A DNA stretch of 64,000 nt from Flavivirga spongiicola (GTDB lineage: Bacteria; Bacteroidota; Bacteroidia; Flavobacteriales; Flavobacteriaceae): assembly GCF_030540825.1 (NCBI RefSeq), contig NZ_JAUOEO010000001.1, positions 3,361,001-3,425,000 on the forward strand. Reading direction: 5' to 3'. The notes beneath the pieces are model-generated. The model was not told the origin of the DNA and did no database searches. It was given only the letters and a program-made list of their open reading frames with translations. This document shows positions 53,221 to 61,619 of the stretch, piece after piece. How positions within the stretch are numbered: position 1 is the stretch's first letter; every line of letters begins with the position of its first letter. Both the position numbers and the translations under genes were made by a program.

Positions 53221-54089
53221 TGACTTCGCTCTCTCAAGACATAAAAGATAAATTGTCCAGACTTAATGTGCTAGAAAAAATTATAGCCATTAATGTCATT
53301 GTTTTTGTGTTAGGTTTACTTTTAAAATCTAGCTTAGGTTGGTTTGAATTACCAAGTGATTTTTCTGATTTTATAATAAAGCCATGGGCCATTATAACCT
53401 ATGCTTTTTTGCATTACGATTTTTGGCATCTATTTTTTAATATGCTTTGGCTGTATTTTATAGGGCGTATGTTTTTAAACTTATTTAGCCCTAAAATGGC
53501 ACTGAATATTTATTTTTTAGGTGCTATGGCTGGAGGTTTATTATATATGTTATGTTACACAGCGTTTCCTAATGTATTTCAATCAAACTCAAGATTGTTA
53601 GGAGCTTCGGCTGCTGTGAGGGCTTTATTAATTTTTCTTTGTGCTTACATGCCAAATCAAGAGCTGCGTTTTTTTACATTTAATTTAAAACTGTGGTATG
53701 TGGGTGTTGCCATTGTAATAATAGATATCATTGGCGTGTTTTCTGGAATTAATAACCCAACAGGTGGTAATTCCGGTGGTTATTTAGCGCATCTTGGAGG
53801 TGTGCTATTAGGCTATTTTTATGCAAAACAATTATTAAAAGGGCAAGATATAGGCAGAGGTTTTGAAAGTATTATGGATGCTGTTTTTAACATGTTTAAA
53901 GCAACAAAAAAAGGGCCGTTAAAAACAGTACACAAGAACAAATCGAAAGTTGGAGGATACACTAAATCAGATTTTAAAGAGTTTAATAATCAAAAGAAAA
54001 TAGACATTATTCTAGATAAGATTAGTAAAAGTGGCTATGATAGCTTAACTGCTGAGGAAAAAGAATTTTTATTTAGAGCGGGAAAATAG
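53220..54089 (+). CDS. Rhomboid-family intramembrane serine protease (2)
   Basis: A 289-residue rhomboid with HYDFWHLFFNMLWLYFIG, the serine in LLGASAAVRALLI and the histidine in AHLGGVLLGY. The motif around the nucleophile is GASA rather than GASG. It has a cytosolic C-terminal tail of about 70 residues. The ATG at 53220 overlaps the preceding stop (TAATG); an ATG nine bases earlier is the alternative. Tandem with another rhomboid and mutL, a flavobacterial arrangement. Confidence 0.92.
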   Translation: MTSLSQDIKDKLSRLNVLEKIIAINVIVFVLGLLLKSSLGWFELPSDFSDFIIKPWAIITYAFLHYDFWHLFFNMLWLYFIGRMFLNLFSPKMALNIYFLGAMAGGLLYMLCYTAFPNVFQSNSRLLGASAAVRALLIFLCAYMPNQELRFFTFNLKLWYVGVAIVIIDIIGVFSGINNPTGGNSGGYLAHLGGVLLGYFYAKQLLKGQDIGRGFESIMDAVFNMFKATKKGPLKTVHKNKSKVGGYTKSDFKEFNNQKKIDIILDKISKSGYDSLTAEEKEFLFRAGK

Positions 54090-54093
54090 TTTT

Positions 54094-54255
54094 ATACCAG
54101 TTCTTGTTTGATATTATCGTAAAATAAAATGATGATTTTTTGCTTTATACGAAACATGAAAATAAGCCATAGCTATAGTTACGGCTCCTTTTTATGCTGA
54201 AGTAGAGAGGAGAAAAGGGCGTTTTATTACGGTAATATCACATGAGAAATGGTAT
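54094..54255 (+). repeat. ~162-bp imperfect palindromic element (copy B)
   Basis: The left end ATACCAGTTCTTGTTTGATA continuing TTATCGTAA pairs with the right end (ATACCATTTCTCATGTGATA continuing TTACCGTAA, read in reverse complement). The centre AATAAGCCATAGCTATAGTT followed by ACGGCTCC is shared with copies A and D although the arms are different. It begins four bases after the rhomboid stop codon. Confidence 0.7.
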
Positions 54256-54559
54256 TATCAAAAGGGATGAGAGAAGATAGTAATGAATAATCGCGTATTT
54301 GGGAGAAGAAATTCACTCGTTAATCGAAAAATTCTTACAAATTGAAATTTATAATTTATCTTCTCAGCTATTATTAAAAACTTCTGGTTTGGAGGTTTTA
54401 AATATTTTGGGGGCATGGATCAGCTTAATCCAGAACAAAATTAATCATCAGATATTCTATTTCAAATTTTCTACTAGAGCCTGTAACATGTTTACATGAA
54501 ACTAATCGAAAATTCGAAATAGAATTCTGTTTATCGATGGATGCTCTTCAAGCAATAAT
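54256..54559. other. Intergenic region without recognisable gene
   Basis: About 300 bp following the palindrome. A 66-codon open frame exists (54299-54499), but its composition does not look protein-like and it has no start context or neighbour logic. It presumably carries the promoter for the next gene. Confidence 0.4.
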
Positions 54560-55585
54560 ATGAAAAAATTAAGTTTTATAAATAAAATTATCTATATCAT
54601 AAATGTCATTGTGGCACTTTTGCTACTGTTTTCATTTGCTTTACCATTTTTGCCGCCAAAAACATTTTCCTTATTATCGGTACTTAATCTAGGAGTCTCG
54701 TTTTTAATAGTTATTAACGTATTGTTCTTTTTATATTGGCTGGTGAGGCTCAAAAAACAGTTAATATTATCATTATTTGTGCTTTTTATTGGATACATTT
54801 CTTTTGGTTCTTTATATAAATTTTCTTCCTCAAAAAATATTGATAGCCCCAATAATATCAAGATTATGAATTACAATGTCAGATTGTTTAATCTCTATGA
54901 TTGGATTCCTGAAAAAAATATAGAAAACAAAATTGTCGATTTTATCAAGACAGAGGCTCCGGAAATTTTAAGTATTCAAGAATATCACCCTCATAAAAAT
55001 ATCGATCTTTCTTTTTTTAAGTATAAATATGAGAAGCTTTCAGGGGGGAAAACAAAATACGGACAAGCTATTTTTTCACAGTATCCCATTGTAAATTCTG
55101 GATCTATCGAATTTCCTGATACAGGTAATAATGCCATTTTTGCTGATATTTTAAAAGGGAGTGATACGATTAGGGTTTATAATATCCATTTAGAATCGTT
55201 ACATATAGGTGCCAATGTTGAAACTCTTAAAAAAGAAGATTCTGAACGTCTTTTTAAGCGTATTGGGGCGACATTTAAGATGCAACAGTTTCAAACGGAG
55301 TTATTTTTAATGCATAAAAAACAATGTACATATAAAATGATTATTTGCGGTGATTTTAATAATACCGCATTCTCGTATGTATATAGAAAAATTAAAGGTG
55401 ATTTAAATGATACGTTTAAAGAAGCTGGAAACGGATTTGGACGTACTTACGATTTTAAATTTTTTCCTGTGCAAATTGATTTTATTTTTGCCGATGAAGC
55501 ATTTGCTATAAACGATTTTAAAGCTTATAATGAGCACTATTCTGACCATTACCCCATTATGACAACTTTGGGTTTGACTCCTTAG
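54560..55585 (+). CDS. Membrane-anchored endonuclease/exonuclease/phosphatase-family protein
   Basis: A 341-residue protein with three N-terminal membrane segments (about 8-30, 36-60, 68-88) and a C-terminal EEP domain facing the periplasm or cytosol. Catalytic motifs: IMNYNVRLFNL (Asn), ILSIQEYH (metal-binding Glu), IYNIHLES (His), CGDFNNTAF (Asp and Asn) and HYSDHYPIM (Asp-His pair). All catalytic residues are kept, so it should be an active Mg-dependent phosphodiesterase or nuclease. The substrate is unknown. The TAG stop begins a heptamer array. Confidence 0.93.
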   Translation: MKKLSFINKIIYIINVIVALLLLFSFALPFLPPKTFSLLSVLNLGVSFLIVINVLFFLYWLVRLKKQLILSLFVLFIGYISFGSLYKFSSSKNIDSPNNIKIMNYNVRLFNLYDWIPEKNIENKIVDFIKTEAPEILSIQEYHPHKNIDLSFFKYKYEKLSGGKTKYGQAIFSQYPIVNSGSIEFPDTGNNAIFADILKGSDTIRVYNIHLESLHIGANVETLKKEDSERLFKRIGATFKMQQFQTELFLMHKKQCTYKMIICGDFNNTAFSYVYRKIKGDLNDTFKEAGNGFGRTYDFKFFPVQIDFIFADEAFAINDFKAYNEHYSDHYPIMTTLGLTP

Positions 55586-55636
55586 TATTTAGTGTTCAGT
55601 ATTCAGTTGCAGTGTTCAGTCTCAGTATGCAGTCAG
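55583..55636. repeat. Degenerate 7-bp tandem array beginning at a stop codon
   Basis: Units: TAGTATT, TAGTGTT, CAGTATT, CAGTTG (six), CAGTGTT, CAGTCT (six), CAGTATG, CAGTCAG. The first TAG is the stop codon of the endonuclease/phosphatase gene. Confidence 0.75.
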
Positions 55637-55775
55637 TTTAAGGAAGTCAGGAGCTATCTATTATTTAACTGTTTCAAAAGCTTGGCGTCTTTGAGCCTTT
55701 GCGAGAAAAAGGTATTTAGTCTACAGTATGCGATTGCCACAAAATTATTAACGTTATTTGAAAGTTTATTTGGTA

Positions 55776-56084
55776 TTACATAAACGAACAATCCGCTACA
55801 TCAGCCATAATATGAATTACCAGCCCTAAGCCAATTAAACGTGTTTTTTTTGGAAATAGAAGGATAAGGTACAATGCTATGGCGTAATAGGAATGAAGTG
55901 GATGAAAATTAATACTACACCTGTTAGGGTCAAAGATTGGGTTTGCGAGTAGATGATCTAAATCTATCCACATACCGGAAAGCATAATTATAAAAGCTAG
56001 TTTCCAATGGGGTTTGTACCAAATTAAAGCAACTAACAAGGGCATTAAAAAATGGCACCCATAATGAACAATAGTTTGTAGCAT
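55776..56084 (-). CDS. DUF6122-type small membrane protein
   Basis: A 102-residue polytopic protein with about four membrane segments and conserved polar residues in them (HYGCHFLMPLL, MWIDLDHLLANPIFDPNRCSINFHPLH, HIMADVADC). The His/Asp pattern DLDH ... HPLH ... H resembles the metal-dependent membrane hydrolase YdjM-like families. I believe the family is DUF6122; function unknown. The start overlaps the WbqC stop by one base (TAATG). Confidence 0.85.
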   Translation of the reverse strand: MLQTIVHYGCHFLMPLLVALIWYKPHWKLAFIIMLSGMWIDLDHLLANPIFDPNRCSINFHPLHSYYAIALYLILLFPKKTRLIGLGLVIHIMADVADCSFM

Positions 56085-56707
56085 TACTGTGTTATTATGG
56101 TTTGAGACTCTAAATAATTTAGCGCATTAGGGCCTTCATTAAAGAGCAGATCTAAAATACTTAAGTTAGATATAAAACCATGTTTGTTACTAAACACCTG
56201 AGTGTAGGTGTCAAAATGCTGAAAGGGCTCTTTTTTTGCATTTACTAAATGCCTGAAGTCCGTTTTGTCTTCTACCGTTTTTTGATAAGTTTCAGATTTT
56301 GAAGTATTCAATTCTAATTGTAAACAACTATAAATGGCTTCAAGACATTTAAAGTTATAGTCTAAAATATAGTCTACCTTTGTGTTAAATAAAGGTTGAA
56401 GTTCATCTTCGTAATATTCAAAAAAAGGTGATGTTCTATATGCAGAAAGTAGCGACTTCCAATGTAGATTTTGCCATTTTTCTTCATTAAAAATTTTTAC
56501 ATCACGATATTTTTGACGGTTCTTTTGCGAATGAATTACCGGGATATTTAAAGCAAGTTTACCATTAGCTCCATATATATAGGTACGGTTTCTGTAGGTT
56601 TGCTTTAGGAAATTGTCATCAACTTCAAAGATAACCTCCTCAGCTTTTGCCATAGCAACAAAATAAGCTATGTTGGGGAAGTATGTTGGATGTATGATAA
56701 TGTTCAT
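56084..56707 (-). CDS. WbqC-family protein
   Basis: A 207-residue protein of the WbqC-like family, with HPTYFPNIAYFVAMAKAEEVIFEVDDNF at the N-terminus, RNRTYIYGANGKLALNIPV, and KWQNLHWKSLLSAYRTSPFFEYYEDEL, which are typical. WbqC genes occur in O-antigen clusters, but in Bacteroidota the gene is often next to lepB as here. The enzymatic role is not established. Confidence 0.92.
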   Translation of the reverse strand: MNIIIHPTYFPNIAYFVAMAKAEEVIFEVDDNFLKQTYRNRTYIYGANGKLALNIPVIHSQKNRQKYRDVKIFNEEKWQNLHWKSLLSAYRTSPFFEYYEDELQPLFNTKVDYILDYNFKCLEAIYSCLQLELNTSKSETYQKTVEDKTDFRHLVNAKKEPFQHFDTYTQVFSNKHGFISNLSILDLLFNEGPNALNYLESQTIITQ

Positions 56708-56713
56708 TGCTAT

Positions 56714-56790
56714 GTCATTCCTGCGAAGGCAGGAATCTTATAAATTGAAACTTTATTTTATTAGTGGATTCCTGCCTTCGCAGGAATGAC
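56714..56790. repeat. Perfect 24-bp inverted repeat pair flanking 29 bp
   Basis: GTCATTCCTGCGAAGGCAGG (plus AATC) at 56714-56737 and its exact complement at 56767-56790. Each arm also folds by itself (CCTGC-GAAG-GCAGG). It lies between lepB and the WbqC gene and belongs to the family at 10737 and 11223. Confidence 0.85.
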
Positions 56791-56800
56791 AAAAAACAAA

Positions 56801-58381
56801 TTAACCATTTTTCTTACGTGCTCGCCATTTATTAAGCCCAATCCATCCAAATAATAAAATAAGAAATGGAATAAAATAAGAGGTTGCCTTACCACTTCCA
56901 CTTACAGTTGTAAAGAAACGTTCCCAGCGTGGGTTTTTTATACCATCCCAACTCATCCAAATGAATACTGGCTTACCGACAACATGGTCAAAAGGTACAA
57001 AGCCCCAGGCGCGAGCATCAATAGAGTTATGACGATTGTCACCCATCATCCAATAATAATTTTGTTTGAAAGTATATGTGGTAGCAACTTCTCCGTTAAT
57101 TAAAATCTGATTTCCGTTTACTTGTAACTCATTACCCTCGTATTCGGTAATGACGCGTTTGTATAATGGTAAAACTTCTAAATTTATGTCAATCGTTTTT
57201 CCTTCTTCGGGTATATATAGAGGACCAAAGAAATCAACGTTCCATTTATAATTTGGATCATGTGGAAAAATACTTGGATCTCTTACACCCTTTTCCTTCT
57301 TAACGGGAGTTATACTGGCAACATTTGGGTGGTTTTTGAACTTCGCTAAGGCTTCATCTGAAATGGCCGAAAAGTAGTAGGTGTTTTGTTGGTTTACTAT
57401 GCCAAAACCATCCGTTATATCATAACGTTCTTTGAGATATTTTGGGTTAAATTGATTCGTTTTAGGTTGTACATGATAGCTAAACTGCAAATGTGCTCTA
57501 TCTGGTAACACATTTTGTTTTCCGTTTATATATACATAGCCATTTCGAACTTCTAATGAATCACCGGCAATGGCAACACATCGTTTTACCAAATTGGTTT
57601 TCTTGTCAATAGGTTTATAATAGTTTCGATCTGGATGAAAATCATTCATATTCAGCAATGTATCTGCTGGTTGATTAAAAACGACTATTTCATTTCTGTC
57701 TATTTTTTCAAAACCAGGAAGTCTTAAATAAGGTAATTGTAATTTATTTACCCAAGAGGTTTTTCTTTCTTCAAAATGATCATTAAAGAGGTATGATTTT
57801 GTTCCCAATTTTGGAATAGTATCATGTACCATAGGAGCTCCAACAGTTGTCATAGGGATCCTGGCTCCATAATGAAATTTGCTTACAAAAAGGAAATCAC
57901 CAACTAGCAAAGATTTTTCTAATGATGATGAAGGTATAGTAAAAGGTTGTATAAAATATGTATGAACTATAGTTGCAGCAACGATTGCAAACAAAATGGA
58001 GCTTACCCAATCTCCTCCCGATGTTTTTGGTTGCAGGCTTCTATTCTCAACATAACTAACATCTGTCGCGTAATTTAAATAATAATTGTAGAAACCAAGT
58101 GTAGCAATAGCTAGAAAGGTATCTATAGGCATGTTTTTATCAAAACTTCTGGCGGTTTCAACCCAAACAACAGGAAACATAATAAGGTTTACTATCGGTA
58201 AAAATAATAAGATAATCCACCACCAAGGTCGGCTTAAGATTTTTATTAAAATAATGCCATTATAAACAGGTACAAAAGCTTCCCATGCTTGTCTACCAGC
58301 TTTTATGTATAGCTTCCAGGTTCCTAAACCATGAATTACTTGAATAATTAATATAAATATAAACCATTGCGTAAGTGTCAT
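56801..58381 (-). CDS. lepB: Signal peptidase I (long Bacteroidota form)
   Basis: Removes signal peptides at the inner membrane. The 526-residue protein has N-terminal membrane segments (about 5-75 and 128-147). The catalytic serine region is TIPSSSLEKSLLVGDFLFVSKFHYG, the lysine is in NLVKRCVAIAGDSLEV, and the late box is MMGDNRHNSIDARAWGFVP. It is larger than the E. coli enzyme because of an N-terminal membrane domain and an insert of about 120 residues between the Lys box and the late box. It is followed by a C-terminal membrane helix. Confidence 0.96.
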   Translation of the reverse strand: MTLTQWFIFILIIQVIHGLGTWKLYIKAGRQAWEAFVPVYNGIILIKILSRPWWWIILLFLPIVNLIMFPVVWVETARSFDKNMPIDTFLAIATLGFYNYYLNYATDVSYVENRSLQPKTSGGDWVSSILFAIVAATIVHTYFIQPFTIPSSSLEKSLLVGDFLFVSKFHYGARIPMTTVGAPMVHDTIPKLGTKSYLFNDHFEERKTSWVNKLQLPYLRLPGFEKIDRNEIVVFNQPADTLLNMNDFHPDRNYYKPIDKKTNLVKRCVAIAGDSLEVRNGYVYINGKQNVLPDRAHLQFSYHVQPKTNQFNPKYLKERYDITDGFGIVNQQNTYYFSAISDEALAKFKNHPNVASITPVKKEKGVRDPSIFPHDPNYKWNVDFFGPLYIPEEGKTIDINLEVLPLYKRVITEYEGNELQVNGNQILINGEVATTYTFKQNYYWMMGDNRHNSIDARAWGFVPFDHVVGKPVFIWMSWDGIKNPRWERFFTTVSGSGKATSYFIPFLILLFGWIGLNKWRARKKNG

Positions 58382-58447
58382 AATCTTAAAATTTTAATTT
58401 TTTGTTAGTAGTTAAACTTAGTAACGCTGTTACAGATTTATTAAGTA

Positions 58448-59152
58448 TTAACCAATATTTAACACATCGTTCATTGTAAAGACTCCTGTTTTTCCTGCAA
58501 TCCATTCGGCAGCAATGACTGCACCCAATGCAAATCCTTGCCTTGTATGCGCTATATGTTCTATAGAGATAGTATCTACTTCACTTTCGTAATTAATAGT
58601 ATGCGTTCCGGGAACATCTTCAATGCGTTTAGCAACTATTGGAATTATAGTTTCGCCACTTTCATCTAATTTCCAGTTGTTGTAACCAGTATGTTGCGAA
58701 ATAATATCGTTTGCTAAAGAAATGGCCGTTCCACTTGGAGCATCTAGCTTTTGTGTATGGTGAATTTCTTCCATACTAACATTGTATTGTTTAAGCGTAC
58801 TCATCATTTTAGCAAGTGTTTTATTAAGTTCAAAAAATATGTTAACACCTAAACTATAATTAGAAGCATAAATAAATGCGCCTTTTTTCTCTTTACATAA
58901 AGCGACAGCATTATCGTAATTGTCTAACCAACCTGTTGTTCCAGAAATAACAGGTACTTGATTGTTTATACACTTAGATATGTTACTAAATGCTACCGTT
59001 GGAATACTAAAATCTATGGCTACGTCTGCTTTCGTAATGTCATAATCTTTATCATCTTTGTCAACAGTTAGTACAATCTTATGTCCCCGCTTGATAGCAA
59101 TTTGTTCAATGGTTTTTCCCATTTTTCCGTAACCAAGTAAAGCTATATTCAT
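58448..59152 (-). CDS. dapB: 4-hydroxy-tetrahydrodipicolinate reductase
   Basis: A reductase of the lysine/diaminopimelate pathway, 234 residues. The N-terminus NIALLGYGKMGKTIEQIA is the nucleotide-binding GxGxMG. Other features are ISGTTGW, SNYSLGVNIF, EIHHTQKLDAPSGTAISLA (substrate-binding and catalytic His/Lys region) and a C-terminal helix. It is shorter than the E. coli form, as usual in Bacteroidota. It directly follows the DUF5683 gene without a gap. Confidence 0.96.
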   Translation of the reverse strand: MNIALLGYGKMGKTIEQIAIKRGHKIVLTVDKDDKDYDITKADVAIDFSIPTVAFSNISKCINNQVPVISGTTGWLDNYDNAVALCKEKKGAFIYASNYSLGVNIFFELNKTLAKMMSTLKQYNVSMEEIHHTQKLDAPSGTAISLANDIISQHTGYNNWKLDESGETIIPIVAKRIEDVPGTHTINYESEVDTISIEHIAHTRQGFALGAVIAAEWIAGKTGVFTMNDVLNIG

Positions 59153-59773
59153 TTAAAATTTAAAGTTTAAAGTTAATCCGAGATTGCTGGTTGCATCCAA
59201 CTCGTTGAATTTGTAATGTGGTGCCAGTGATAAATTTTCATCTACATTATACTGCAATAAGTGGGCATCAACATTGGCATCAATTATATTTAATGCATAA
59301 AGTCCAAAGGTTACGAGAAGTGAAATTTCTTTGTTTTTCCTAAAAAACTTCTGACCCCTTTCTAAACTTTCCGTAGTGACTCTGGGTGTTGTTAATTGGT
59401 TGCCATTAGAATCTTTATAAAACTCATCATCTGTAAAACCAGCTAATCTTCTTTTGTAAGCATCTCTATACCTGTTGTATTCTTTATTATTTGTCACATA
59501 AAAATATATACCTGTACCAATAGCACCATAAACTATTGGGATTTTCCAATATTTTTTATTGTAGGCTTGCCCCAGTCCTGGTAATATCGCTGAATAAAAT
59601 GCTGCTTTGGCTGGAGATAGGGGGTTGATGGGTTCTTTAATTTCTATGATAGAATCTATAACGATTTCTTTTGGGAGTTTTTTTCTTTTCCTTTCTTTTT
59701 CTTGTGCTATGGTTGAAAAACAAAATAAAAAGGCAAAGACACTTGCTATTAGAAATTTATTTGGCACCGTCAA
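59153..59773 (-). CDS. DUF5683 membrane/exported protein
   Basis: A 206-residue protein with a signal peptide (FLIASVFAFLFCFSTIAQ) and two further hydrophobic segments (SAILPGLGQAYNKKYWKIPIVYGAIGTGIYFYV, ISLLVTFGLYALNIID). The LPGLGQAYNKKYWKIP motif is characteristic of DUF5683. Function unknown. The reading frame begins with TTG (or a GTG two codons later), overlapping parB by 17 bases; no ATG is available, so the start is uncertain. It sits in the conserved parA-parB-DUF5683-dapB-lepB order. Confidence 0.88.
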   Translation of the reverse strand: MTVPNKFLIASVFAFLFCFSTIAQEKERKRKKLPKEIVIDSIIEIKEPINPLSPAKAAFYSAILPGLGQAYNKKYWKIPIVYGAIGTGIYFYVTNNKEYNRYRDAYKRRLAGFTDDEFYKDSNGNQLTTPRVTTESLERGQKFFRKNKEISLLVTFGLYALNIIDANVDAHLLQYNVDENLSLAPHYKFNELDATSNLGLTLNFKF

Positions 59774-60668
59774 CTAGTTTTTTAATACGATTAAAGTCTT
59801 CTTCTGAATGAAACGGAATTGTGATTTTTCCTTTTCCGTTTTTAGAGACTTTAACGTCAATTTTATGTCCAAAGTATTCAGAAAATGTAGTAATACCTTT
59901 TTTAATATATTTTGGAGCGTCTTCATCTTTCTCTTTTTTAGATGCGACTTTTACTACTTTGGTGTCATTAAAGTCACGAACCAAATTTTCAGTTTCTCTA
60001 ACAGAAAGCTTATTAGATATTATTTTTTCGTAAATATCAAGTTGAATGGTTGTGTCTTCAATATTAATCATGGCACGTCCATGACCCATTGAAATAAAAC
60101 CATCACGCATCCCAGTCTGAATGATTGGATCTAGTTTTAATAGGCGCAAGTAATTTGCAATAGTAGAGCGTTTTTTTCCAACACGCTCGCTCATTTGTTC
60201 TTGTGTTAAATTGATTTCATCAATTAAACGTTGATATGATAAGGCAATTTCAATCGGATCTAAATCTTGACGCTGAATATTTTCAACCAATGCCATTTCT
60301 AGCGATTCCTGATCGTTAGCAATTCTAATATACGCCGGAATAGTTTCTAAACCATTTAATTTTGAAGCTCTATAACGACGCTCTCCAGAAACTAATTGAT
60401 AGCTGTTAAATCCTAATTTTCTAACAGTGATAGGTTGAATGATCCCTAATTCTTTGATAGATGATGCTAATTCGCGTAATGATTCTTCACTAAAATTAGT
60501 ACGTGGTTGAAAAGGGTTAACCTCAATAAAATCAATATCTAATTCTACTATATTTCCAATAACTTTATCGGCGTTTTTATCTTGAACCGACTGAATATCG
60601 TTATCAGGGTCTTTTAATAATGCAGATAAACCTCTACCTAAAGCTTGTTTTTTTGTTGCCTTAGCCAT
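59757..60668 (-). CDS. parB: Chromosome-partitioning protein ParB
   Basis: A 303-residue CTP-dependent DNA clamp that binds parS. After an N-terminal ParA-interaction stretch (ALGRGLSALLKD), the CTPase motifs ELDIDFIEVNPFQPRTNF, GIIQPITVRKL and LVSGERRYRASK are present. A central HTH with EQMSERVGKKRSTIANYLRLL follows, then a C-terminal dimerisation domain. I looked for a TGTTTCACGTGAAACA-like parS site and saw none in the window. Confidence 0.96.
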   Translation of the reverse strand: MAKATKKQALGRGLSALLKDPDNDIQSVQDKNADKVIGNIVELDIDFIEVNPFQPRTNFSEESLRELASSIKELGIIQPITVRKLGFNSYQLVSGERRYRASKLNGLETIPAYIRIANDQESLEMALVENIQRQDLDPIEIALSYQRLIDEINLTQEQMSERVGKKRSTIANYLRLLKLDPIIQTGMRDGFISMGHGRAMINIEDTTIQLDIYEKIISNKLSVRETENLVRDFNDTKVVKVASKKEKDEDAPKYIKKGITTFSEYFGHKIDVKVSKNGKGKITIPFHSEEDFNRIKKLVDGAK

Positions 60669-60673
60669 AATAT

Positions 60674-61438
60674 TTAAGAGTTTTTATTGATGATTTCTTT
60701 TGCCAAACTTAAGTAATTGTTAGCACCTTTACTACTGGCATCATAATTAATTATAGTTTCTCCATAACTAGGTGCTTCACTTAGACGTACATTACGCTGA
60801 ATGATGGTATTAAAAACCATGTTGTTAAAATGTTTTTGAACTTCTTCAACGACCTGGTTAGACAATCTTAATCGAGCATCGTACATAGTAAGCAATAAGC
60901 CTTCAATATCTAATTCTGGATTATGAATTTTTTGAACACTTTTTATGGTGTTCAATAATTTACCTAAACCTTCCAACGCAAAATACTCACATTGTATTGG
61001 TATGACGACTGCATCAGCAGCCGTTAAAGCGTTTAATGTCAGTAAGCCTAAAGACGGCGCACAATCAATTAAAATATAATCGTAATCGTTTTTAATATCT
61101 ACTAAAGCCTTTTTTAACATGTATTCACGTGCATCTTTATCAACAAGTTCTATTTCAATAGCAACTAAGTCTATATGTGCAGGAATAAGGTCTAAATTAG
61201 GCGATTCAGTTTTCATAATAGCTTCTCTAACCGAATTAGAGTGCTCTAAAAGTTGGTAGGTTCCTATTTCAATAGACTCTATGTCTATTCCGATTCCAGA
61301 AGTTGCGTTTGCCTGAGGGTCAGCATCAATAAGCAGTATTTTTTTTTCCAGAACGCCAAGCGAAGCGGCTAAATTTATAGACGTTGTTGTTTTACCAACA
61401 CCGCCTTTTTGATTAGCAATTGCGATGATTTTACCCAT
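60674..61438 (-). CDS. parA: Chromosome-partitioning ATPase ParA
   Basis: A 254-residue ParA/Soj ATPase with the deviant Walker A KGGVGKTT (about 11-18), the switch LIDADPQANATSGIG, Walker B-like DYILIDCAPSLGLLTLNAL and the DNA-binding basic residues at the end. It is five bases upstream of parB, forming the standard parAB operon. A longer ParA paralogue is encoded just upstream. Confidence 0.96.
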   Translation of the reverse strand: MGKIIAIANQKGGVGKTTTSINLAASLGVLEKKILLIDADPQANATSGIGIDIESIEIGTYQLLEHSNSVREAIMKTESPNLDLIPAHIDLVAIEIELVDKDAREYMLKKALVDIKNDYDYILIDCAPSLGLLTLNALTAADAVVIPIQCEYFALEGLGKLLNTIKSVQKIHNPELDIEGLLLTMYDARLRLSNQVVEEVQKHFNNMVFNTIIQRNVRLSEAPSYGETIINYDASSKGANNYLSLAKEIINKNS

Positions 61439-61619
61439 TAAATGATTTGGTTTTGTTAACGGTAAAAATACAATTATTTATGAGGAATAAAAACCGAAAT
61501 TGTTAACAGTCGTCTAAAATCAACCTAGAAGTGAGTTAAAAGTAATTATTATAATTTTTTTGTAAGAAAAAACGATTAAAGATGTAATAAGTTCAGTATT
61601 AAACGAATTTTAATATTAG

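Noticed and set aside
54299..54499. 66-codon open frame in the gap after the second rhomboid
   Set aside because: Low-complexity, no start signal, no relation to neighbours; consistent with chance in AT-rich DNA.
55592..55783. 63-codon frame after the endonuclease/phosphatase gene
   Set aside because: It begins in the heptamer array and runs into the end of the next gene on the other strand; composition is not protein-like.
61439..61619. Paired TTGTTAAC motifs between parA and its paralogue as an operator
   Set aside because: Two short direct copies (about 61453 and 61499) in AT-rich DNA are too weak to call without conservation data.
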